From JAOAPY01 sp038237475 (GTDB lineage Bacteria > Acidobacteriota > Blastocatellia > Pyrinomonadales > Pyrinomonadaceae): a DNA stretch of 64,000 bases. Within the stretch, counting starts at the first letter, position 1. Each line of letters begins with the position of its first letter. Where the stretch lies: assembly GCA_038237475.1 (NCBI GenBank), contig JBBRYS010000006.1, positions 1 through 64,000 of the forward strand, read 5' to 3'. Both the position numbers and the translations under genes were made by a program. Positions 57,440 to 64,000 of the stretch are shown here, one piece after another. Under the pieces are notes generated by a model, which was not told the origin of the DNA, made no database searches, and was given only the letters and a program-made list of their open reading frames with translations.

Positions 57440-57546
57440 AGGGCGAAGAGCGGCAACGAGGTAAATTCCAAATGCTTGACGCTACCGAACTCCCTCTTTG
57501 CTCTTCGCTTTTCGTCCTTTGCTCTTCCCCTTTGCCCTTCGCCCTT

Positions 57547-58764
57547 TCACCTTTGCCGTATCATTCCTGACGTATTCCCGCCGCACACCAACACACCCAC
57601 ACGCTCGCCCGCTTCTGCCTGGTACCGTCCCGACAGCAACGCAGAGAACGCCGCGGCGCCGCCGGGCTCAGCCGCCACGCGCATAACTCTCCAAAGCGCC
57701 GCCTGCGCTTCCTGTATCGCTTCGTCGCTCACCAGCACAACGCGGTCGACATAACGCTCCGCAATCGGAAACATCAACTCACCAACCCTCCGCGGCGCGA
57801 GCGAGTCCGCCGCGACCCCGCCGGCTTCAGCATCAACCGGCCGTCCCGCTTTCAATGCTTTAAATAGAGTCGGCGCCTTCTCCGGTTCGACAGCGACAAT
57901 CTTCACCTTGCCCGCGTACCAGGCGGCAATGCCCCCGATCAAGCCGCCGCCTCCAACCGCTACGAGCAACGTGTCCAGATCGGGAATCTGTTCCTCGAGC
58001 TCCAGACCCACTGTGCCCTGGCCCAACAGAGTCTCAATCTGATCGTAAGCATGAATCGACATCGCGCCGGACTGCTCTCGCCAAGCTTCGCTGGCAGCGA
58101 GCGCATCGGCATAAAGTTCTCCACCGATGACGAGTTCCGCGCCGTACTCGCGCATGCGCTCTAACTTTGCCGGCGAAGTAACAGTCGGCACGAAAATTTT
58201 CGCCGGCTTTCCGAGTTTCATCGCGGCATAAGACACCGCTGCCCCATGATTTCCACCCGACGCAGCCACTACACCCACGGGCGGCACTTCCCGCGTCAAC
58301 AGGTTCGTGAAAGCACCCCGAGCCTTGAAAGATCCAGAGTGTTGCAGCAACTCCAATTTGAAGTGAAGCGAGAATCCGGCGAGATTAAAATCGCCCGCGT
58401 CAATTTCCACGACGGGCGTGTAGCGAATGTACGGCCCGATCAATTTCCGAGTCTCGATGATGCGATCGTGGCTCAAAACATTATCAAGACCTCGATCGAG
58501 ATCTTGGATGAGTTCGCACTTGAGATCTTCGTTTGGACCCTGGTTAGGGTCACGATTGAGTTCGCGTTTGGGTTCGTGTTTGGGTTCGCGATTGAGATCT
58601 TTGTCGGGAGAGTGGTTGAGATCTCGATTGAGCTCGTGGTTGGGATCTTCATCGAGTTCGCGATTTAGACTTTGGTTGAGTTCGTGACCACCCTCACGAC
58701 TGGACTCATTAATTCGCTGCCGACTGCGCTGGTCACTAGGCTCATTTCTAGGCTGGTCATTCAT
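57547..58764 (-). CDS. Threonine dehydratase-like PLP enzyme with repeat N-terminus
   Basis: The catalytic core (from about residue 100) has the PLP lysine in SGSFKARGA near residue 147, the ASGGNHGAAV phosphate loop and VGGGGLIGG. It deaminates Thr or Ser, or acts as a related racemase. The N-terminal 100 residues are unusual: 18 tetrapeptide units of the type L/P-N/D-x-E/D (for example LNRE, PNHE, LNRD) encoded by a 12-bp minisatellite at 58465-58680. It could start at ATG 58764 or, downstream of the repeat, at a TTG near 58476. Confidence 0.8.
   Translation of the reverse strand: MNDQPRNEPSDQRSRQRINESSREGGHELNQSLNRELDEDPNHELNRDLNHSPDKDLNREPKHEPKRELNRDPNQGPNEDLKCELIQDLDRGLDNVLSHDRIIETRKLIGPYIRYTPVVEIDAGDFNLAGFSLHFKLELLQHSGSFKARGAFTNLLTREVPPVGVVAASGGNHGAAVSYAAMKLGKPAKIFVPTVTSPAKLERMREYGAELVIGGELYADALAASEAWREQSGAMSIHAYDQIETLLGQGTVGLELEEQIPDLDTLLVAVGGGGLIGGIAAWYAGKVKIVAVEPEKAPTLFKALKAGRPVDAEAGGVAADSLAPRRVGELMFPIAERYVDRVVLVSDEAIQEAQAALWRVMRVAAEPGGAAAFSALLSGRYQAEAGERVGVLVCGGNTSGMIRQR
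58465..58680. repeat. 12-bp minisatellite encoding tetrapeptide repeats
   Basis: 216 bp made of 18 degenerate 12-bp units. Read on the minus strand they encode LNxE-like tetrapeptides at the N-terminus of the dehydratase. Units follow the pattern N-TC-NNG-NTTG-RG on the plus strand. Confidence 0.85.
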
Positions 58765-58879
58765 GACCAATGTTTTATCAGCAATCCCACCCCTTCAGCC
58801 AGCACCGCGCACTGGCAACTCAAGCCCCGGTAACGCGCGTCGACTCTTACTCATGTCCCTTTCTTCCCTTTGCTCTTTG

Positions 58880-58956
58880 CCCTTACCCCTTCGCTCTTTG
58901 CCCTTTGCCCTTACCCCTTCGCTCTTTGCTCTTTGCCCTTACCCCTTCGCTCTTTG
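58880..58956. repeat. 28-bp pyrimidine-rich tandem repeat (3 copies)
   Basis: A 21-bp sequence starting CCCTTACCCCTTCGCTCTTT occurs exactly three times, starting at 58880, 58908 and 58936, giving a 28-bp period. Similar pyrimidine-rich sequence lies at about 57484-57556 on the other side of the dehydratase gene. It is intergenic, upstream of the tRNA. Confidence 0.85.
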
Positions 58957-59003
58957 CCCGTCCCCCGCCCCCTGCGTTATATTCCCATTCACCAAATACA
59001 TGC

Positions 59004-59089
59004 GGAGGGGTCGCATAATTGGTAGTGCAGCGGTCTTGAAAACCGCCGACCGAAAGGTCATGCAGGTTCGAGTCCTGTCCCCTCCGCCA
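59004..59089 (+). tRNA. tRNA-Ser (UGA)
   Basis: The cloverleaf is clear: acceptor GGAGGGG/CCCCTCC, D-arm with TTGGTAG, anticodon stem GCGGT/ACCGC around loop CTTGAAA (anticodon TGA), a long variable arm (GACC GAAA GGTC) as expected for a type II tRNA, T-arm with TTCGAGT, discriminator G, and an encoded CCA at 59087-59089. It marks the left edge of an integrated region. Confidence 0.93.
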
Positions 59090-59113
59090 TTATTTTCAAC
59101 AACTTACCCCTCC

Positions 59114-59482
59114 TCATAAATCACCTCCATCGGTCCCAGTAGCGAGTTGGCGCGATTTTGGCGCGCTTTCGGCAGCCACTGGTCGAGGCGACGTCCATCG
59201 GGGTAGTAGCCCGACAGTTATGGAGGGCTCTTGTAGCGAGTTCCCGACCTTAGGAACTAATGACAAGCGTCCCCTCGCTAGAGAATCAACCGCAGTGCGG
59301 AGATTCTCCGGCATCGCGTGAGTGTAGCGAGAAGTCATCTGCAAAGTGGTGTGACCCAACAATGTCATGATGTCCATCTCGTGCACTCCCTTTCCTCGCA
59401 AACGAGTCGCGAACGTGTGCCGCAGATCGTGAAAACGAAGACCGGATATCTTCGCAGCGCTACATGCTCCCTCCCCAATTTC
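59114..59482 (-). pseudogene. Tyrosine integrase C-terminal remnant
   Basis: The frame open after a TAG at 59483-59485 has FHDLRHTFATRL (HxxR box) and LLGHTTLQMTSRYTHA (GH, then the nucleophile Tyr), so it holds the catalytic C-terminal end of a phage-type integrase. The N-terminal half, including the first Arg box, is missing. Its position next to the tRNA-Ser gene suggests that an element inserted here and later decayed. It is probably inactive. Confidence 0.7.
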
Positions 59483-59500
59483 CTAGCCCCTTCTTTGTCC

Positions 59501-59953
59501 TCACTGTGCTTGTTCGTCGTGATCCGGTTGCAAGCGTCCAGCGCGTAGGATTTGATCAGCGGCGCGGAAGATTTTCTGCGCGCTCTTTTCGGGGATGGCG
59601 TCACCGCTGTAGCCAATGGCGGGGCCTAGCCAGTTCTGGACATAGCCTCGGCAGTAGTCAGCGCCTTCGAGGCTCAGCGCTTCGCAGCAAAGCAGCGCGA
59701 CTGCCTCCGCTTCGACTTCGCGCAGGTTGCGGGGTGTTCGTTCGCCGTCTGACAGGTCGCTTTCCGTGGTATGGCCCAAGACAATGTGGGCAGCTTCGTG
59801 AAACAGCGTCTTATGTGGGAGCTGGGCCATCGGATTGATCGCCAGAAGGCGCTGACGCGCGAAGCCCTGGCAGTTCCCGTCCACAAACGGAGCGCACACC
59901 TCCCCCTCGTAGGGACGTTGGGACACGAGTAGGGGCGAAACGGAGTGGAGCAC
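59501..59953 (-). pseudogene. ArdC-like metallopeptidase fragment
   Basis: The 150-residue frame has HEAAHIVLGH (zinc motif HExxH) and NLREVEAEAVALLCCEALS, which matches the C-terminal half of ArdC-like anti-restriction or phage-associated proteins. The N-terminal domain is missing; the first 30 residues are not ArdC-like. It is on the minus strand and abuts the DUF429 fragment on the plus strand. Likely a truncated remnant from the mobile element. Confidence 0.65.
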
Positions 59954-60584
59954 TTGAAGCGAAGAGGAGAGTTGTGCGGGCGGGCTCTAGTGGCACACTC
60001 GGCCCGGAGAGGGGGGAAACTAAATCAAATTTCTCGGCGCGTGCATGGCTCTCACGCTGAACTCTTGGCCCAGGGCTTCACGCACGTCGATCCAGCGACG
60101 ACCCAACAAAACGCCCGAATCATGGCTGAGGTCTATCCTCACGCCGCCATGGTTGCGTTATGGGACCGGCCAAAAATTATCAAGTACAAAAAAGGATCTG
60201 TGACTGCGAAACGTTTTGGCTTGAACACGCTGCAAACTCATTTGACCGATTTGCACAAGGCCGAGCCACTCTGCTACGTACGGGCTTGCTGGAGCACTGC
60301 TGGAGGCTGAGTTGAATGAGCTGGTTGGTCAAAGTTTGAAGAACTATGAGGATTGGTTAGACGCGGCGTTCGGTGCTTACCTTGCCTATTACTTCTGGTC
60401 CTGGAGCTGGGAACGCAACGAGCTCTTTGGAGATATTGAGTCAGGCTACATGTTAAATCCAAAACCATCCCCGGGCGCAGATAGAAATCCCGTCGTGATC
60501 GGCGCCAACTTGTCGCCCGGATGCGCGAGCCGCTATAATCCCGCCGTTCACCCAAACCGCTTCCTCTTTTGTTGGTTCGATTAG
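59945..60584 (+). pseudogene. DUF429-family gene, frameshifted
   Basis: One frame ends at 60310 and has AEVYPHAAMVALW and IIKYKKGSVTAKRFGL, as in DUF429 proteins. The next frame (LLEAELNELVGQSLKNYEDW and DAAFGAYLAYYFW) carries the C-terminal part of the same family. The change of frame occurs near 60260-60275. The N-terminus is also missing, so this is a broken gene. DUF429 is a nuclease-like family of unknown role. Confidence 0.6.
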
Positions 60585-60613
60585 GCTCAATCCCATTTAG
60601 AGTCTTTGCGATA

Positions 60614-63600
60614 ATGGTCATCACTGAAAAAGGCACGGACAAGGATGCCGGCACCCGCCGCGGTGGCGACTTGTTCATCGTCGACAACACCGATGGTGAG
60701 TGGAAGGTCCGTGACTATCTGCGAGAATGGACCGACATCTCACATACGTTCGACATTGCTACTGGCAATTTCGAAATAGGTGGTTTACTCGCACTCGACG
60801 GTCACTGGCAGAAGCTCAAGAAGCTTCGCATCCTCATGGGCAATGAGGTGACTAAGCGAACCAAGAAAACCTTGCTAGCCGGTCTGGTGTCTCTAAAGCA
60901 AATTCTCGATACGAGCATCGAAAGAGAGAAAGAGGCCAACGACTTTCTGGCTGGTGTTCCTGGGATAGTCGATGCCCTCGGTAGCAAGCAGATCGAGTGC
61001 CGGATTTACAATAAGGACCGGTTCCACGCCAAGGCTTACATCACTCATTCAAAGTTATCGGTTATTCCCTCGACCGCCCTTGTTGGCTCAAGCAATTTCT
61101 CTTTTCCGGGGCTGACAGAAAACGTCGAGCTAAACGTTCAGATACGAAATGAGGTCGAAGCCTTACAGGAATGGTACGAGCGACACTGGAACGAAGCTGA
61201 GGACATAACTCCTGAGATTCTCAAGCTCATCGAGCGTCACACATTCGCGTACCAACCATTCGACGTTTACGCCAAGGCACTACAGGAGTTTTTCCGCGGT
61301 CATGAACTGACCGCTACGGAATGGGAAAAAAACCAGTCAAAGATTTATCCAATCCTTGCACCGTATCAGCATGAGAGTTATCACGGGCTTTTGAAGAGTG
61401 CCGAAAGTTATAACGGCGCGTTTCTCTGTGACGGCGTCGGTCTCGGAAAGACGTTCGTGGGCATGATGTTGATCGAGCGTTTGGTCTTGCATGACCGACT
61501 AAACGTCGCCCTGTTTGTGCCTAAGGCCGCGCGCGAACCGGTTTGGGAGACGACGCTCAAGCAGTATTTGCCTCACATCTTCGGCAAGTACAGCAAGCTT
61601 GAAATCTTCAATCACACCGACCTCATGCGCGAGAAGCTTCGTGACGACCTTGAAAGCGTTCGCGAACGCGCCGATGTAATCATCATTGATGAGGCCCATC
61701 ACTTTCGCAATACAGGGGTCAAGGGAATTGACGAGAGCGAGCGGAAATCACATTACTGGAGAATGTTTGATCTGACCGAAGGCAAGAAAGTCTTCATGCT
61801 CACAGCCACGCCGATTAACAATCGGATCACCGATCTTCAGCACATGATCGAGCTGTTCACACATCGTAAAGCAGACTATTTCAAGGATACGGTGCTTGGC
61901 ATCCATTCTCTTCCGGGCCATTTCCGCAAGGTGGAAAAGGACCTCGAAAAACAGCTACAAACGAGCGAATCCAATAGCCAACTTGTAGAGACAAATCTCG
62001 TCGAGGCTGAGAAAGTGCTGAGCAACGACGCGCTATTCCAGGAACTTGTCCAGCAGCACAGTCGCGCGTACGTAAAGAAAAGCCTGGCGCAAACGGAAAA
62101 CCAGACGGTACTTTTTCCTAAGCCGAGGGAACCGAAGGTCGAGCCTTACTCAGTCAAACAGACTTACGGAAAGGTGCTTCGCCTCGTCGAAGAGGCATTC
62201 AATAAGGACAAGCCGCTCTTCAATCTTGCGATCTACTATCCGTTCGAATACGCCGGCAGCAGTGTTGAGTTTGACGCGTTCGAGGAGAACCGCCAGAAAC
62301 AGGTTGTCGGACTTATTCGCACTTCCTTCCTTAAGCGGTTCGAAAGCTCCGTTGAGGCCTTTACGACTTCTTGCTGGAATCTGCTTCGAAAACTGTACGC
62401 TTGGGTAGAAGTGCATGCCGAAACCGCGCATGAAAAGCGGCAGCTTGATGTTTGGAAGCGGCAAAACGCAGAACTCATTGGTTACATCCACGACCATCAA
62501 CGAGAGCTTTTTGGTGATGCCGAGGATGAAATTGAAGAGGACATTGTGCCCCCGGAAATGCTCGAAGATGTTGAGCGGGTTGACCGTGCTGAGTTCAACG
62601 TCAGCGACATCATTGACGACACCATTTCGGACCTCAACCAAGTCGCGATCTTTCTTCGCGAGTTACGCGATTTCACGCCGTCCCAGGATAAGAAGCTCAC
62701 TGCTTTGATCAAACTGCTCAAGTCCGACTCCGTGCTCAAGGACAACAAGGTTCTGATCTTCAGCGAGTTCATGCACACCGCACGCTATCTTGAGAAGCAG
62801 TTAATCGAAGCTGGGATAAGCGGAGTAGAGGAGATCGACAGCGCCATCAAAGGTGATCGCGGTCAAATCATTCGTCGGTTCTCGCCTTACTACAATGGCT
62901 CTTCCAGTGCACAGTTAGCGGCTAAAGGTCTCTCCGAAATTCGCGTCTTGGTTTCAACCGACGTGCTCTCAGAAGGCTTGAACCTCCAGGATGCGACTCG
63001 CCTGATCAATTACGACCTCCACTGGAACCCGGTGCGACTCATGCAGCGCATTGGTCGTGTTGACCGGCGCATGAATCCTGATATCGAAGCCCGGATACTC
63101 GCTGATCATCCCGAACAGAAAAAGATTCGCGGTGAAATTGCCTATTGGAATTTCCTGCCCCCGGAAGAACTAGACGACCTGCTCAAGCTCTATGGCAAGG
63201 TTGCAAAGAAAACCCTGAGGATTTCAAAGACGCTGGGAATCGAAGGTCGGAAGCTCCTGAAACCAACGGACGACTTTGACGATCTCCGTGAGTTTCATCA
63301 GGAGTACGAGGGCACAGAGTCTGCGATCGAAAAGATGCATCTGGAATTGCAGGAGCTTTTCCGCAACGATCCGGAGCTGCAGGGCAGATTGGCTAAATTG
63401 CCCGGACGAGTTTTCAGCGGCAAAGAACACCCGGCTGCCAATTCGAAGGCGGTCTTCTTCTGCTACGCGCTTCCCGGCCGGAATCCCGGACTTGCGTTGG
63501 ATGACGATGACGGCGGAGGTGCTGAGGAATGGAGTACCGAAGCAGGATTAGTGCAGTGGTATCTCTACGATTTGGCCAAAGAGAAAATTCTCGAGGATGC

Positions 63601-63784
63601 TACAGCCATGTGGGACGTGATTCGCTGTGCCCCTGAGACGCCGCGCCATTGCTCCATCCAGAAGGAAACACTGAGCGAGCTTCGGAAGAAGATTGAGAAG
63701 CACCTCAAGGACACTTACCTGAAGAAGGTGCAGGCGCCTCAGGGAGTGAAGGCCACCCTCAAGGCGTGGATGGAGCTTTCCTAG
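60614..63784 (+). CDS. PLD-SNF2 helicase, probable DNA defence protein
   Basis: From the ATG at 60614 this 1056-residue protein has an N-terminal phospholipase D-like domain (H138-x-K140 in RFHAKAYI, then GSSNFSFPGL), an SNF2 helicase with GVGLGKT near residue 274 and DEAHH near 359, and a C-terminal helicase domain (VSTDVLSEGLNLQDATRLIN, QRIGRVDRRMNP). The PLD-like domain may cut DNA or bind it, and the helicase may move along it. This combination is found in bacterial defence and restriction-like systems; a partner methyltransferase could lie past the right edge. Confidence 0.85.
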   Translation: MVITEKGTDKDAGTRRGGDLFIVDNTDGEWKVRDYLREWTDISHTFDIATGNFEIGGLLALDGHWQKLKKLRILMGNEVTKRTKKTLLAGLVSLKQILDTSIEREKEANDFLAGVPGIVDALGSKQIECRIYNKDRFHAKAYITHSKLSVIPSTALVGSSNFSFPGLTENVELNVQIRNEVEALQEWYERHWNEAEDITPEILKLIERHTFAYQPFDVYAKALQEFFRGHELTATEWEKNQSKIYPILAPYQHESYHGLLKSAESYNGAFLCDGVGLGKTFVGMMLIERLVLHDRLNVALFVPKAAREPVWETTLKQYLPHIFGKYSKLEIFNHTDLMREKLRDDLESVRERADVIIIDEAHHFRNTGVKGIDESERKSHYWRMFDLTEGKKVFMLTATPINNRITDLQHMIELFTHRKADYFKDTVLGIHSLPGHFRKVEKDLEKQLQTSESNSQLVETNLVEAEKVLSNDALFQELVQQHSRAYVKKSLAQTENQTVLFPKPREPKVEPYSVKQTYGKVLRLVEEAFNKDKPLFNLAIYYPFEYAGSSVEFDAFEENRQKQVVGLIRTSFLKRFESSVEAFTTSCWNLLRKLYAWVEVHAETAHEKRQLDVWKRQNAELIGYIHDHQRELFGDAEDEIEEDIVPPEMLEDVERVDRAEFNVSDIIDDTISDLNQVAIFLRELRDFTPSQDKKLTALIKLLKSDSVLKDNKVLIFSEFMHTARYLEKQLIEAGISGVEEIDSAIKGDRGQIIRRFSPYYNGSSSAQLAAKGLSEIRVLVSTDVLSEGLNLQDATRLINYDLHWNPVRLMQRIGRVDRRMNPDIEARILADHPEQKKIRGEIAYWNFLPPEELDDLLKLYGKVAKKTLRISKTLGIEGRKLLKPTDDFDDLREFHQEYEGTESAIEKMHLELQELFRNDPELQGRLAKLPGRVFSGKEHPAANSKAVFFCYALPGRNPGLALDDDDGGGAEEWSTEAGLVQWYLYDLAKEKILEDATAMWDVIRCAPETPRHCSIQKETLSELRKKIEKHLKDTYLKKVQAPQGVKATLKAWMELS

Positions 63785-63841
63785 CCCATCGTTCGAAGTT
63801 AGAATGGAGCCAATGAAAGTATCCGCCCGGAGTTATTAGAG

Positions 63842-64000
63842 ATGTCCACCGTCGAAGAAATACTGAATGCAGTTAGAGACCTGCCGCCGCAGGAGCAGGC
63901 CGAGGTTAAGCGTAGGCTTGAGGGTTTGCTTGCCGAACCGGACAAAGCACCTCTCGATGAAACCCGGCAAGCTGGCGATCTGGACCAGCGCATTCAGCGT
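63842..64000 (+). CDS. Small protein, partial at window edge
   Basis: 53 codons from ATG 63842 run to the edge. The start (VEEILNAVRDLPPQEQAEV) resembles the helical N-terminus of short proteins next to DNA-modifying genes, but no family is certain. The ATG lies 57 bp after the helicase stop, so it may be in the same operon. Confidence 0.5.
   Translation, partial: MSTVEEILNAVRDLPPQEQAEVKRRLEGLLAEPDKAPLDETRQAGDLDQRIQR

Noticed and set aside
58465..58680. Repeat considered as CRISPR array
   Set aside because: Period is only 12 bp, with no spacers; it is a coding minisatellite.
58880..58956. 28-bp repeats considered as CRISPR
   Set aside because: Direct tandem copies without distinct spacers and no cas genes nearby.

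Overview
The window looks like chromosome of an acidobacterium, most likely of the Blastocatellia type. This is inferred from gene content only: many secreted proteins of unknown function, Ser/Thr kinases, tail-collar proteins, a fused E1 alpha-beta dehydrogenase, moderate-to-high GC, and short hairpin repeats scattered between genes. No rRNA and no CRISPR array is present. One tRNA was found.

Region 1 (1-9639) is the most unusual part. It holds a large secreted beta-helix/Ig-repeat protein (partial), three paralogous tail-collar proteins, two DUF6916-type proteins (one with a Tat signal), two sister GNAT acetyltransferases, a two-part SAM methyltransferase, and a small Nif11-like protein overlapping a PAPS-type sulfotransferase. 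Together they suggest a surface-fibre or modified-peptide system with its own acetyl-, methyl- and sulfo-transferases. I found no phage structural genes beside them.

Region 2 (9700-35422) is mostly housekeeping and envelope genes: a TPM protein plus a Tim44-like zinc-ribbon protein; an M16 protease pair (one active, one lacking the zinc site); an HtrA-like protease with TPRs; a fused branched-chain/pyruvate-type E1; an acyl-CoA dehydrogenase; an LPG-synthase-like membrane protein; a MacB/FtsX-type permease; a UshA-like 5'-nucleotidase; an FHA-GAF sigma-54 activator; a second Tat-DUF6916 protein; a Ser/Thr kinase; an M15-like peptidase; and a zinc-ribbon PDZ protein.

Region 3 (35500-58764) is core metabolism and information processing: IspH, a Ski2-like helicase split by an apparent frameshift, SecA, TonB-like proteins, FabG, a sugar nucleotidyltransferase, SerS, SppA, MnmA, a DUF2314 protein, a NorQ/CbbQ-NorD/CbbO pair with no Rubisco or nitric oxide reductase nearby, and a threonine dehydratase-like enzyme. 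The last carries an 18-unit tetrapeptide repeat at its N-terminus, encoded by a 12-bp minisatellite.

Region 4 (59004-64000) is a genomic island edge. A tRNA-Ser(UGA) is followed by an integrase remnant, an ArdC-like fragment, a frameshifted DUF429 gene, and an intact PLD-SNF2 helicase of the kind found in DNA defence systems. A small partial gene runs off the right edge.

Hairpin repeats sit between many convergent gene pairs. One invades the 5' end of the Tim44-like ORF. A 27-bp near-perfect inverted repeat lies between serS and sppA. A consensus sigma-70 promoter at 46034-46061 has no obvious protein gene downstream.
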